Positions 19,237 to 30,221 of a stretch of 64,000 nt of DNA are shown here, one piece after another. This DNA comes from Acidobacteriota bacterium (GTDB lineage Bacteria; Acidobacteriota; Vicinamibacteria; Vicinamibacterales; CAVVIG01). Below the pieces are notes generated by a model. It searched no databases and had not been told where the DNA came from. It saw nothing but the letters and a program-made list of their open reading frames with translations. Location: assembly GCA_020850715.1 (NCBI GenBank), contig JADZED010000039.1, positions 26,776 through 90,775 on the forward strand, read 5' to 3'. Made by a program: the position numbers and the translations under genes. Each line of letters begins with the position of its first letter. Position 1 is the first letter of the stretch.

Positions 19237-20346
19237 GTGCGGATCGGCATCGACGCGCGCAAGCTCCGCGACTTCGGCATCGGCACCTACATCCGCAATC
19301 TGCTGCGCCATCTGGCGCGGATCGATCGGCAGACCGAGTACGTGCTGATCTGCCGCCCCGCCGACGCGGCGGGGCTGGCGGCCACGGGCGAGAACTTTCG
19401 CGCCGTGCCGGAGACGGCGGGCAACTACTCGATTGCCGAGCAGATCAAGATTCCGCTCCTGCTCAAACGCGAAGGGATCACGCTGTTTCACGCGCCGCAC
19501 TACGTGCTGCCGCCGCTGGTCGCCTGCCGCTCGGTCGTGACGATCCACGACTGCATCCACCTGATGTTCCCGCAGTATCTGCCGGGCCGGCTGGCGCTGA
19601 CCTACGCGCGGGGGTCGATGGCGATGGCGGCCGGACGCGCGACGCGCGTGATGACGGTCTCGGAGAGCTCCAAACGCGACATCATGCGGCTGTTCGGCAC
19701 CGATCCGGCGAAGATCTCGGTGATCTACAACGCGTACGACGAGCGCTTCGGGGTCGAGCCCAGCCAAGAGGATGTCGCCCGCGTGCGCGAGCGGTTCCAG
19801 CTGCACGACCAGTTCGTGCTCTACGCCGGCAACGTGAAGCCGCACAAGAACCTCGAGCGGCTGATCGAGGCGTTCCACCTGGTGCGCCGCCGCGGCCTGG
19901 AGCAGCTCAAGCTGGTGATGATCGGCGACGAGATCTCGCGGTACGCGGCGCTGCGGCGCGCCGTGCACCAGCATCAGCTGCACAAGTACGTGCGGTTCCT
20001 CGGCTACCTGCCCGAGGAGACGCTCGCCGTCATGTACCGCCTGGCCGGCGTCTTCGTCTTCCCCTCGCTCTACGAGGGCTTCGGCCTGCCGCCGCTCGAG
20101 GCGATGGCGAGCGGCACGCCGGTGGTCACGTCGAACGTGTCGTCGTTGCCGGAGGTCGCCGACCAGGCGGCCGTGCTCGTCGATCCGTACGACCCGTACT
20201 CGATTGCCGACGGCATTCACCGCGTGCTCACCGACGAGAGCACCCGCCGCGACCTCCGCCAGCGCGGCCTGGCGCGCGCCCGCCAGTTCTCGTGGGACGA
20301 TTCGGTGCGGCAGATCCGGGAGATCTACGCGCGGGTCGGCTCGTGA
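19237..20346 (+). CDS. Glycosyltransferase family 4 (mannosyltransferase-like)
   Basis: 369-residue GT-B enzyme. GTG at 19237 gives the family start RIGIDARKLRDFGIGTYIRNLLRHL. The donor half has FVLYAGNVKPHKNLERLIEAF and FVFPSLYEGFGLPPLEAMASGTPVVTSNVSSLPEV with E-x7-E. An ATG at 19230 is in another frame. TATCAT at 19226-19231 just before the start may be a -10 element, so a second promoter inside the cluster is possible. The stop codon overlaps the next start (GTGA). Confidence 0.9.
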   Translation: MRIGIDARKLRDFGIGTYIRNLLRHLARIDRQTEYVLICRPADAAGLAATGENFRAVPETAGNYSIAEQIKIPLLLKREGITLFHAPHYVLPPLVACRSVVTIHDCIHLMFPQYLPGRLALTYARGSMAMAAGRATRVMTVSESSKRDIMRLFGTDPAKISVIYNAYDERFGVEPSQEDVARVRERFQLHDQFVLYAGNVKPHKNLERLIEAFHLVRRRGLEQLKLVMIGDEISRYAALRRAVHQHQLHKYVRFLGYLPEETLAVMYRLAGVFVFPSLYEGFGLPPLEAMASGTPVVTSNVSSLPEVADQAAVLVDPYDPYSIADGIHRVLTDESTRRDLRQRGLARARQFSWDDSVRQIREIYARVGS

Positions 20347-21440
20347 GGATCGCGCTGGTCCACGACTGGCTCACCGGGATGCGCGGCGGCGAGAAGGTCC
20401 TCGAGGTGCTCTGTGAGCGCTTGCCCGAGGCGGAGATCTTCACCCTGCTGCACGTGCCGGGCAGCGTCTCGCCGGCGATCGAGCGGCTGCCGATTCACGC
20501 CTCCGCGCTGCAGCGGCTGCCCGGCATCGGCCGCTACTACCGCGAGTGCCTGCCGCTGTTTCCCTTCCTCGTCGAACGGTTCGATCTCGACCGCTTCGAC
20601 CTGGTGATCAGCAGCAGCCACTGCGTGGCCAAGTCGGCGATGGCGCGCCCGGGGGCGCGCCATCTCTGCTACTGCCACACGCCGATGCGCTATGCATGGG
20701 ATCAGTTCGATGCCTACTTCGGCCCCGCGCGCATCGGGCGGGTGGCGAGCCGCGCCATGCGCGTGGCGATGGCGCGCCTGGCGCGCTGGGACCGGGCGAC
20801 GTCGGGGCGCGCGCACCGCTATGTCACGAATTCCCAATATGTTGCGGACCGGATCCGCCGATACTATAATCGCGAGGCGATCGTGGTGTATCCGCCCGTC
20901 GACACCAGCTTCTTCCGGCCCACCGATGCGCCGCCCGAGCCATTTGCGCTGGTCGTCTCGGCGCTCGTGCCCTACAAGCGGGTCGGCGTCGCCATCGACG
21001 CGTGCCGGATCGCGGGCATCCCGCTGACCATCGTCGGCACCGGCCCCGAACGCAGCCGGCTGGAGCGCGCCGCCCGCGGCGGCGTCACCTTCACCGGACG
21101 CCTGAGCGACGAGGCGGTCCGCGATCTCTACCGGCGCGCCGCGGTCACGCTCATGCCCGGCGAGGAGGACTTCGGTATCGTCCCCCTCGAGGCGCAGGCG
21201 TGCGGCCGCCCGGTCGTGGCGCTCGCGCGTGGCGGCGCGCTCGAGAGCGTGGCGGCCGGCGACACCGGCGTGCTGGTCGCCGACGACTCGGCGGAGGCCT
21301 TTGCGGACGGCATTCGCGACGCGATGACGCGGGCGTGGGACGCTCGCGCCATTCGGCGTCACGCCGAGCGGTTCGGCCGCACGCGGTTCGGCGACGAGAT
21401 GGCGGCGCTCGTGGACGCCGAGCGCGCGCTGGTCGGCTGA
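20343..21440 (+). CDS. Glycosyltransferase family 4 (WcaI/mannosyltransferase-like)
   Basis: 365-residue glycosyltransferase. RIALVHDWLTGMRGGEKVLEVLCE is the characteristic N-terminus of a GT4 subgroup found in capsule and EPS loci. HLCYCHTPMRYAWDQFDAYFG and the SALVPYKRVGVAIDAC inter-domain strand follow, then PGEEDFGIVPLEAQACGRPVVA as donor site. GTG at 20343 overlaps the preceding TGA (GTGA), so translation is coupled. The polyprenyl-phosphate sugar transferase gene starts 5 bases after the stop. Confidence 0.9.
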   Translation: MRIALVHDWLTGMRGGEKVLEVLCERLPEAEIFTLLHVPGSVSPAIERLPIHASALQRLPGIGRYYRECLPLFPFLVERFDLDRFDLVISSSHCVAKSAMARPGARHLCYCHTPMRYAWDQFDAYFGPARIGRVASRAMRVAMARLARWDRATSGRAHRYVTNSQYVADRIRRYYNREAIVVYPPVDTSFFRPTDAPPEPFALVVSALVPYKRVGVAIDACRIAGIPLTIVGTGPERSRLERAARGGVTFTGRLSDEAVRDLYRRAAVTLMPGEEDFGIVPLEAQACGRPVVALARGGALESVAAGDTGVLVADDSAEAFADGIRDAMTRAWDARAIRRHAERFGRTRFGDEMAALVDAERALVG

Positions 21441-21444
21441 CGCG

Positions 21445-22884
21445 ATGCTGGGCCGCCACAACCGCCTGCTCGTCGCTCTTCACGTCGTGTCGGACGCGCT
21501 GCTCGGACTGACGGCGTTCATCCTCGCCTACGCGCTGCGCTTCCACACGGGTCTGATTCCGATCACCAAGGGCGTGCCGCCGCTGCGACAGTACGTCAAC
21601 GTGCTGCCGTTCATCGCGATCCTGGTTCCGCTCGCCTTTCAGCTCCAGGGGCTGTACCGCCTGCGGCGCGGCCGGTCGCGCGTCGACGATTTCTTCGCGG
21701 TGTTCGTCGGCAGCATCCTGGCCGTCGTGTTCGGCATCGTCTCGACGCTGTACGTGCAGGTGTACTTTGCGACCAGCGCGGCCAAGGAGCAGGGGCTCTT
21801 CGAGGTCTCGCAGATCGTCTGGGCGCTGTTCCTCGCGCTGAACGTGATGCTCACCTACGCGTCGCGGGAGCTGGTGCGCGAGGCGCTCGAGCGGCGGTGG
21901 CGCGCGGGGCTCGGCCTCAAGCGGATTCTGATCGCAGGCTCGGGCGAACTGGGGCGGCTGGTGGCCGACAGGATTCTCGAACGCCGCGAGCTCGGATACA
22001 AGATCGTCGGCTTCGTCGACGACAAGGCGGCGGGCGATCATCTCGGCTATCGCGGGCTGCCGCTGCTCGGCACCATCGACGAGGCGCCGGAGATCGCCTC
22101 GCGCGAGGCCATCGATCACCTCTACGTCGCGCTGCCGCCCGACCAGCACGTGCAGATGCTGGAGCTCATCGAGAGCACCAGCCGGGAGATGGTCGACGTG
22201 AAGGTGGTGCCCGACCTGCTGCAGGTGATCGCGCTGCGCGCGCGCCTGGAGGATCTCGACGGCGTCCCGGTCATCAACATCAACGACGTCCCGCTCCAGG
22301 GCTTCAACAGCGTGGTGAAACGGGCGATCGACGTCGCCATCTCGGCCGCCGCGCTCGTCGTCCTGGCGGTTCCGCTGGCGGTCATCGCGCTCCTGGTGCG
22401 CGCAACCTCGCGCGGCGCGGTGTTCTACCGCCAGGAGCGGATGGGGCTCGACGGCCGGCCGTTCATGATCTACAAGTTCCGCTCCATGCACGAGGACGCC
22501 GAGGCCGACACCGGCCCCGTCTTCGCGAGCGAGGACGACCCGCGCCGGACGCCGCTCGGCAAGCTGCTGCGCCGTTCGAACATCGACGAGCTGCCGCAGC
22601 TCTGGAACGTGCTGATGGGCGAGATGTCGCTGGTCGGCCCGCGGCCGGAGCGGCCGCTGTTTGTGGCGCAGTTCAAGCACCGGATCCCCCAGTACATGCT
22701 GCGGCACAAGGTGAAGGCCGGCATCACCGGGTGGGCCCAGGTCAACGGGTGGCGCGGGAACACCTCGATCGAGAAGCGGATCGAGTACGACCTCTACTAC
22801 ATCGAGAACTGGTCGGTACGCCTCGACCTCAAGATCATGTGGCTCACGCTCATCAAGGGCTTCTTCCACAAGCACGCGTACTAG
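21445..22884 (+). CDS. Polyprenyl-phosphate sugar-1-phosphate transferase (EPS initiating enzyme)
   Basis: Loads the first sugar phosphate onto undecaprenyl phosphate, starting the EPS repeat unit on the inner membrane. 479 residues: four or five N-terminal transmembrane helices, a CoA-binding-like domain ([18 protein letters not shown] near 155-170), another membrane helix around 295-315, and the C-terminal PF02397-type catalytic domain with [39 protein letters not shown] and [11 protein letters not shown]. The layout is that of WbaP/WcaJ/EpsE enzymes, probably transferring glucose- or galactose-1-phosphate. It anchors the interpretation of the cluster as lipid-linked glycan synthesis. Confidence 0.93.
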   Translation: MLGRHNRLLVALHVVSDALLGLTAFILAYALRFHTGLIPITKGVPPLRQYVNVLPFIAILVPLAFQLQGLYRLRRGRSRVDDFFAVFVGSILAVVFGIVSTLYVQVYFATSAAKEQGLFEVSQIVWALFLALNVMLTYASRELVREALERRWRAGLGLKRILIAGSGELGRLVADRILERRELGYKIVGFVDDKAAGDHLGYRGLPLLGTIDEAPEIASREAIDHLYVALPPDQHVQMLELIESTSREMVDVKVVPDLLQVIALRARLEDLDGVPVININDVPLQGFNSVVKRAIDVAISAAALVVLAVPLAVIALLVRATSRGAVFYRQERMGLDGRPFMIYKFRSMHEDAEADTGPVFASEDDPRRTPLGKLLRRSNIDELPQLWNVLMGEMSLVGPRPERPLFVAQFKHRIPQYMLRHKVKAGITGWAQVNGWRGNTSIEKRIEYDLYYIENWSVRLDLKIMWLTLIKGFFHKHAY

Positions 22885-22925
22885 CGCCCCCCCGCCGGCA
22901 CACGGCGCCGGGGCGTCCACCGCCT

Positions 22926-23909
22926 ATGTCCACACGCATCGTCATCACCGGAGCCGCCGGCTTCATCGGTTCGCACCTCGCCGAGACCCTGCTCGACCTC
23001 GGCTGCGACGTCATCGGCATCGACAACCTGCTGACCGGCGACACCGCCAACATCTCGCACCTGCAGCAACGCGGGCTTCCGCCACCTCAACCCGCTCCGG
23101 CCGGGCCGATCCCACGCGGGGACTTCACCTTCATCAAGCACGACGTCACCAACTACATCTACATCGACGGCCCGGTCGACTTCGTGCTGCACTGGGCGAG
23201 TCCCGCGAGCCCCATCGACTACCTGGAGCTGCCGATTCCCACGCTGAAGGTGGGCGCGCTCGGCACGCACAAGGCGCTCGGCCTGGCCAAGGCGAAAGGC
23301 GCCACGTTCGTCCTCGCATCGACCTCGGAGGTGTACGGCGACCCGCTCGAGCACCCGCAGAAGGAGACCTACTGGGGCAACGTGAACCCGGTCGGGCCGC
23401 GCGGCGTGTACGACGAGGCCAAGCGCTTCGCCGAGGCGATGACGATGGCCTATCACCGGTATCACGGGCTGAATACGAAGATCGTCCGAATCTTCAACAC
23501 CTACGGCCCGCGGATGCGGGTGAATGACGGCCGGGCCGTGCCGGCCTTCATGTCGCAGGCGCTGCGCAACGAGGACGTGACCGTGTTCGGCGACGGGAGC
23601 CAGACGCGGAGCTTCACCTACATCACCGATCTCGTCGACGGCATCATCCGGCTGATGCGGTCGGCCGGGAACGACCCGGTCAACATCGGCAACCCGCGCG
23701 AGACGACGATCGGGGAGATCGCCGAGACCATCATCCGGATGACCGGATCGAGGAGCCGGATCGTGTACCGGCCGCTGCCGACCGACGATCCGAAGGTGCG
23801 GCAGCCCGACATCACGCGCGCGCGGACGCTTCTGGAGTGGGAGCCGAAGGTGGCGCTGGAGGAAGGGCTCGTGAAGACGATCGCCTATTTCAGAACGAAG
23901 GTCCGATGA
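22926..23909 (+). CDS. UDP-glucuronate decarboxylase (UDP-xylose synthase)
   Basis: Decarboxylates UDP-glucuronate, the product of ugd, to UDP-xylose. Extended SDR of 327 residues: [45 protein letters not shown] and the catalytic [12 protein letters not shown] (YxxxK) are diagnostic of the UXS family. An unusual Pro-rich insert (about residues 50-64, [16 protein letters not shown]) interrupts the region between the first strands. It sits at the end of the glycan cluster, so the polymer probably contains xylose. Its stop overlaps the M20 peptidase start (ATGA). Confidence 0.93.
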   Translation: MSTRIVITGAAGFIGSHLAETLLDLGCDVIGIDNLLTGDTANISHLQQRGLPPPQPAPAGPIPRGDFTFIKHDVTNYIYIDGPVDFVLHWASPASPIDYLELPIPTLKVGALGTHKALGLAKAKGATFVLASTSEVYGDPLEHPQKETYWGNVNPVGPRGVYDEAKRFAEAMTMAYHRYHGLNTKIVRIFNTYGPRMRVNDGRAVPAFMSQALRNEDVTVFGDGSQTRSFTYITDLVDGIIRLMRSAGNDPVNIGNPRETTIGEIAETIIRMTGSRSRIVYRPLPTDDPKVRQPDITRARTLLEWEPKVALEEGLVKTIAYFRTKVR

Positions 23910-25399
23910 CACATCTGCGCACCGTTCTGCTGCTGCTGCTCCTCCCACCGAGAGCATTCGGGCAGACGGCCGACGTCGCCGGATACGTGAGGTCGCATCA
24001 GCCAGCCATCCTGCAGGAGTACGCGAACCTGCTGGCGATCCCGAACCACCGGGCCGATCTGCCCAACATCAGGCGGAACGCCGCGCTGCTCGAGCAGATG
24101 ATCGACAGGCGCGGGATGAATGGCGAGATCTGGGAGACGCCGGGCGCCCCGCTCGTCTACGGCGAGAAGCTCGTGCCCGGGGCGACCCGCACGCTGCTCT
24201 TCTATATCCACTACGACGGCCAGCCGGTCGACAAGCGCCAGTGGGCCCAGCCGGATCCGTTCACGCCGGTGCTGCGATCGGGCAGCCTCGACGAGCAGGC
24301 GCCAGAGCTCGCCGACATCGCGGCGCACACGACGTTCCCGGACGACTGGCGGGTGTACGCACGGTCGGCGAGCGACGACAAGGCGCCGATCGTGATGTTC
24401 CTGTCGGCAATGGACGCGATCGGCGGCACGCCGACGCAGAACATCAAGCTGATTCTGCACGGCGAGGAGGAAGGCGGCGGCCCGTCGCTGGACGATGCCA
24501 TCGAGCACCACGCCGACAAGCTGAAGGCCGATCTCCTGGTCATCCTGGATGGTCCCCAGCACGCGAGCGGCAGGCCGACGATCTTCTACGGCGCGCGCGG
24601 CGGCGCGCGGCTCGAGCTGACGGTGTACACGGCCAGATCGGCGATGCACAGCGGCAACTACGGCAACTGGCTACCCGATGCCAACGTGCGCCTGGCGCAG
24701 CTGCTCGCGTCGATGGTGAACCCGACGGGCAAGGTGGCGATCGACGGCTTCTACGACGATGTGCTGCCGTTTCCCGAGGCGGCCGTCGCGATGATGAAGC
24801 AGGTGCCCGACGAGACGCCGGCGATGATGATGCGGTTCGGCCTCGGGTCCACCGACGGCGCCGCGTCCTACATGCAGGAAGGCCTGAACCTGCCGACCTT
24901 CAGCATCCATCAGATGAGCGGCGGCGAGGTCGGCGGCGTGATCGCCGCACGCGCCACGGCCGAGATCGCGATGCGGCTGGTGAAGGAGAACTCGCCGCGG
25001 GCGATGGTGGACCGCGTCGTGGCCCACATCGAGAAGCAGGGCTACGTCGTCGTCGACGCCGATCCGGACGTCGCCACTCTGGCGGCGCACGCGCGCATCG
25101 CCAAGGTGACCTCCAACGCGGGCGCCGCGAGCGGCGCGTGGCGGACCGATCCCGACAATCCCTCGGCGAAGTACGTGACCGACGCGCTGATGGCGAAGTA
25201 CGGGACCGACGGGATCGTGCGGCTCCGCACGCTGGGCGGCGGGCTGCCGGCCACTCCCTTCATCAATGGGCTCCAACTGCCGGTGGTGGGTATCTCGCTG
25301 GTCAATTTCGACAACAACCAGCACACCGACAACGAGAACCTGCGGCTCGGCCATTTGTGGAAGGGGATCGAGACCGTCGCGGCGATCCTCGATTACTGA
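23906..25399 (+). CDS. Secreted M20-family metallopeptidase
   Basis: Zinc carboxypeptidase/dipeptidase of the M20 family with an N-terminal signal peptide ([19 protein letters not shown]). Metal-site landmarks are [15 protein letters not shown] (His and Asp), [11 protein letters not shown] (the Glu-Glu pair) and a C-terminal NEN...LRLGHLW-like region ([13 protein letters not shown]). About 497 residues. ATG at 23906 overlaps the uxs stop (ATGA), so it is translated with the glycan operon although it is expected to act on peptides outside the cytoplasm. The actual substrate is unknown. Confidence 0.88.
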   Translation: MTHLRTVLLLLLLPPRAFGQTADVAGYVRSHQPAILQEYANLLAIPNHRADLPNIRRNAALLEQMIDRRGMNGEIWETPGAPLVYGEKLVPGATRTLLFYIHYDGQPVDKRQWAQPDPFTPVLRSGSLDEQAPELADIAAHTTFPDDWRVYARSASDDKAPIVMFLSAMDAIGGTPTQNIKLILHGEEEGGGPSLDDAIEHHADKLKADLLVILDGPQHASGRPTIFYGARGGARLELTVYTARSAMHSGNYGNWLPDANVRLAQLLASMVNPTGKVAIDGFYDDVLPFPEAAVAMMKQVPDETPAMMMRFGLGSTDGAASYMQEGLNLPTFSIHQMSGGEVGGVIAARATAEIAMRLVKENSPRAMVDRVVAHIEKQGYVVVDADPDVATLAAHARIAKVTSNAGAASGAWRTDPDNPSAKYVTDALMAKYGTDGIVRLRTLGGGLPATPFINGLQLPVVGISLVNFDNNQHTDNENLRLGHLWKGIETVAAILDY

Positions 25400-25843
25400 C
25401 GCGCCGGACCCAGGGAGCCGGAGCCTCCCGCGCGACGCCCCGGCCCGACCGCGCCGTCAGGCGCGCGCACGAACGGCCGTCGGCTATCGCCCACACGACG
25501 AGCGACTGACCGCGCTGCATGCCGCCGGCGGCGAGGCGGCAGTACGAACACAACTCCGCCACCCGCCCATGACGATCGGCGATCGATCGGGAGCGAGGCA
25601 GACATCCGCCCCCGGGGTCGTCGGGCGGCATGACGGCGTGTGGGGAGCGCCTCCTCGCTCGCGAAGAACGGCTTCCCGAGCAGGATGACGCCGCCCTGCG
25701 GATGGGCCGGCGCCTTCGGAAGCGATCCGCGTGAGCTCGACGGCAGACGCTCGAGCTCCGCCAGGCAGCGGCGTGCCATGTGCGCGTGGCGCCTCTCGCG
25801 GCGCCCACCAAGCCGGCGCTCCCGTTCAGAGAGTTCGCAGTTC
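25400..25843. other. Gene-free interval between M20 peptidase and ettA
   Basis: About 440 bases with no supported gene. A minus-strand frame of 128 codons (25393-25779) is open but has no recognisable domain, no ribosome-binding site and an Arg/Ala/Pro composition typical of GC-rich noncoding DNA. The two flanking genes converge here. I see no strong terminator with a T tract. Confidence 0.6.
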
Positions 25844-27517
<1,674 letters not shown>

Positions 27518-27532
27518 GGAGCGAGTTGAACC

Positions 27533-28756
27533 CTATGTGCGCACGACGCCGGCCAGCACGTCGGCCAACTGGTGCAGGAAGAGGCCGGTGTCGGTGACGA
27601 TGCCGACGGCTTGCGCCGACCCGCGGTCGGCCAGCTTGGTGACGACGGCCGGATTGATGTCGACGCAGATCGCCCGTACAGACGAGGGCAGCATGTTGCC
27701 GACGCCGATGCCGTGCAGCATGCTGGCGAGGATCAGCACGAGCCCGACGTCCTGCAGCGCCGCCGAGTAGCGATCCTGGGCCTCGACCAGATCCATGATC
27801 GTGTCCGGCAGCGGCCCATCGTCGCGGATGCTGCCGGCGAGCACGTACTGCACGTCGTGCTTCACGCACTCGTACATCACGCCCGAGCGCAGCAGGCCCT
27901 GGTCGATCGCCTGGCGGATGCCGCCGGCGCGGCGGACGGCGTTGATCGCGCGCATGTGATGGTGGTGTCCCCCCTCGACCACCATCCCGGTGTCCACGTT
28001 GATGCCGAGCGACGTGTTGAACATCGCCCCCTCGATGTCATGGACGGCCAGCGCGTTCCCCGACAGCAGCACCTGGACGAAGCCGGCGCGAATGAGCCGG
28101 ATGAGGTGGGCCGCGCCGCCGGTGTGGACGATGACCGGCCCGACAACGAAGACGATCGGCCTGCCGGCGTCGCGCGTCGCCTGCATCATCGCCGCCACGC
28201 GCTGCACCGCGACTTCGACGCGCCGCTCCGACGACACCTCGTTGGCCATGAACGCGAACCCGAGGCGATCGCGGTCCTGGAACATCGGGACGACGCGGAT
28301 GCCGTCGACGCCGCAGACGACGGCGTCGCCCTGCCTGATGTCGCGGAGCTTGCGGCACCAGGCCCGCCCGTCCTCGACCACGATGCAGGCGTCCATGCGC
28401 TGCCGCTCGACCTCGAGCCAGCGGCCGGCGATGCGCACGTGCGTCTGATGGTTCGTCGTCGAATAGAAGTCGGCCGGCGCGCAGCCGTCGAGATCGGCCC
28501 GGCGGATCAGGGCATCCTTGGCGCCCTTGACGAAGCAGCCGAGCGGCACCAGGTCGTGCAGCAGCTCGTGCAGCGCGCCGGTCTGCGGCGCGTGCACCCG
28601 CATCTTGAGCACCGACGGCTCGTCGTTGGTCCGGCCGATCCGGAACTGCAGCACCTCGAACGACCCGCCGTGGCGGATCACCGTGTCGAAGATGCCGTTC
28701 AGGATGCCCGAGTCGATGAGATGCCCCGACGCTTCGACAACTTCAGACGCTTCCAC
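27533..28756 (-). CDS. Stand-alone LOR/SDH-domain protein (possible ornithine cyclodeaminase)
   Basis: 407-residue member of the TIGR00300-type LOR/SDH family. The same domain forms the C-terminal half of cyanobacterial AgrE/ArgZ, where it has been assigned ornithine cyclodeaminase activity. Visible landmarks: GHLIDSGILNGIFDTVIRHGG at the start, YSTTNHQTHVRI, NTSLGINVDTGMVVEGGHHHHMRAINAVRRAGG and a Rossmann-like ICVDINPAVVTKLADRGSAQAVGIVTDTG near the end. GTG at 28756 is the start because AAGGAG lies 5 bases upstream and an extended -10 (TGaTAGAAT, 28785-28777) precedes that; the longer frame is not plausible. The organism also has arginase (59442), so an arginine-ornithine-proline route is conceivable. 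Confidence 0.82.
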   Translation of the reverse strand: MEASEVVEASGHLIDSGILNGIFDTVIRHGGSFEVLQFRIGRTNDEPSVLKMRVHAPQTGALHELLHDLVPLGCFVKGAKDALIRRADLDGCAPADFYSTTNHQTHVRIAGRWLEVERQRMDACIVVEDGRAWCRKLRDIRQGDAVVCGVDGIRVVPMFQDRDRLGFAFMANEVSSERRVEVAVQRVAAMMQATRDAGRPIVFVVGPVIVHTGGAAHLIRLIRAGFVQVLLSGNALAVHDIEGAMFNTSLGINVDTGMVVEGGHHHHMRAINAVRRAGGIRQAIDQGLLRSGVMYECVKHDVQYVLAGSIRDDGPLPDTIMDLVEAQDRYSAALQDVGLVLILASMLHGIGVGNMLPSSVRAICVDINPAVVTKLADRGSAQAVGIVTDTGLFLHQLADVLAGVVRT

Positions 28757-28803
28757 GCACGCTCCTTGAAACCTGTATTCTATCAAGCTGAACGGACCCA
28801 CCG

Positions 28804-29946
28804 ATGCGCCGCATCCTGCACATCGACATGGACGCGTTCTACGCCTCGGTCGAGCAGCGCGACGATGCCGCCCTGCGGGGCAGGCCGGTCGCCGTCGGCG
28901 GCCGGCCGCAGGGCCGCGGAGTGGTCGCCGCCGCCAGCTACGAGGCGCGCGCCTTCGGCGTGCGGTCGGCAATGTCGATGGCCCGGGCCGTCCGGCTCTG
29001 CCCCGGTCTGGTGATCGTACCGCCCGATTTCACGAAGTACAAGACCGCCTCCAACATCGTGTTCGGCCTGATGCGCGAGGTCACGCCGCTGGTGGAGCCG
29101 CTGTCGCTGGACGAGGCGTATCTCGACGTGACCGAGAATGCATGGGGCGAGCGGCTGGCCACGCCGGTGGCCCGCGGCCTCAAGCGGCGCATCCGCGACG
29201 CCACCGGCCTGACCGCCTCCGCCGGCGTCGCGCCGAACAAGTTCCTGGCCAAGATCGCGTCCGGGTGGAAGAAGCCCGACGGACTGACCGTGATCAGTCC
29301 CGGGCGGGTCGAACCCTTTCTGCGGCAACTGCCGGTCGATGCGCTGTGGGGCGTGGGACCGGTCACCGCCGGCAAGCTCCGGGCGCACGGCATCGAGCGC
29401 CTGGTCGACGTGCGGACGGCCGACGCCGGCGCGCTGCGTGCGTCGGTCGGCAACCTCGCCGACTGGCTCCGCCGCCTCGCGTACGGCGAGGACGACCGGC
29501 CGGTGGTGCCAGACCGGGCTGCAAAGTCGTCGGGAACCGAGAACACCTACCCCCAGGATCTGACCGCGCTCGACACGATCCGCGCCGAGGTCGCAGGGAT
29601 GGCCGCCGGTGCGGCGGCCTGGCTCGCGCGGCGCGGCCTGCAGGCGCGGACGGTGACGATCAAGGTGCGCTACGCCGACTTCACGACGATCACGCGGAGT
29701 CATTCGGCTCCGGCGACCGGCGCCGCGGCCGACCTCTGCGGCCGCGCGGTGGCGCTGCTGCAGAAGACCGACGCCGGCGTGCGGCCGGTGCGGCTGCTCG
29801 GTGTGAGCGTGCATAATCTTCAGGGAGCGGATGGCGGCGCGCCTGCGGGGTGGCTGCCCTTCGAGACCGACGGCCCGGTCCACGCCGAGGCCGCTGCCGC
29901 ATCGGACCGCGCGGGGCCGACGCACGACGCCGCCTCTGACGCGTGA
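28804..29946 (+). CDS. dinB: DNA polymerase IV (Y family)
   Basis: Error-prone translesion polymerase. 380 residues: catalytic Asp in ILHIDMDAFYASVEQRDD, the GVVAAASYEARAFGVRSAMSM steric-gate region, the second carboxylate site EPLSLDEAYLDVT, the helix-hairpin-helix LPVDALWGVGPVTAGKL, and a C-terminal little-finger domain. No LexA box is evident upstream. The next gene overlaps or closely follows its stop, so dinB is the first of three coupled genes. Confidence 0.95.
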   Translation: MRRILHIDMDAFYASVEQRDDAALRGRPVAVGGRPQGRGVVAAASYEARAFGVRSAMSMARAVRLCPGLVIVPPDFTKYKTASNIVFGLMREVTPLVEPLSLDEAYLDVTENAWGERLATPVARGLKRRIRDATGLTASAGVAPNKFLAKIASGWKKPDGLTVISPGRVEPFLRQLPVDALWGVGPVTAGKLRAHGIERLVDVRTADAGALRASVGNLADWLRRLAYGEDDRPVVPDRAAKSSGTENTYPQDLTALDTIRAEVAGMAAGAAAWLARRGLQARTVTIKVRYADFTTITRSHSAPATGAAADLCGRAVALLQKTDAGVRPVRLLGVSVHNLQGADGGAPAGWLPFETDGPVHAEAAAASDRAGPTHDAASDA

Positions 29947-29984
29947 GCGCCCGGCTGACCGGGATCGATCATCCGTGGAGACAC

Positions 29985-30221
29985 ATGCTCAAAGGAACAC
30001 GCGACGGGATCTTGAAGCGGGTGCAGCCGGTGAGCATCCATGGCCAGGTGTCCTGGGACATCTACTTCACCGACCTCGGCGACGAGAGCGGCCAGACGCA
30101 CCTGGCGCGCGTCGGACCCGAAGCGGTCGTCGGCCACAAACTGGAGCCCGGGGATCACATCCAGCTCGAGTACCTGGTCGGCGTTCCGGTCAAGGTCACG
30201 CGCGTGGTACCCGGACCATGA
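29985..30221 (+). CDS. Small hypothetical protein downstream of dinB
   Basis: I do not recognise this family. The 78-residue product (LKGTRDGILKRVQPVSIHGQ...) alternates short hydrophobic strands with charged turns and ends VGVPVKVTRVVPGP, which suggests a small all-beta fold. ATG at 29985 has GGAG four bases upstream (29977-29980). A GTG at 29943 overlapping the dinB stop (GTGA) would add 14 residues and is the alternative. Its stop overlaps the start of the next gene (ATGA), so the three genes are probably co-translated. No link to DNA repair beyond position. Confidence 0.6.
   Translation: MLKGTRDGILKRVQPVSIHGQVSWDIYFTDLGDESGQTHLARVGPEAVVGHKLEPGDHIQLEYLVGVPVKVTRVVPGP

Noticed and set aside
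25393..25779. 128-codon minus-strand ORF in the gap after the M20 peptidase
   Set aside because: No start signal, no similarity, and Arg/Pro/Ala composition typical of noncoding GC-rich DNA.
29831..30217. N-terminal extension of the secreted protein gene back into dinB
   Set aside because: The signal peptide begins exactly at the ATG at 30218, which overlaps the previous stop codon; the extension is a shadow of dinB.
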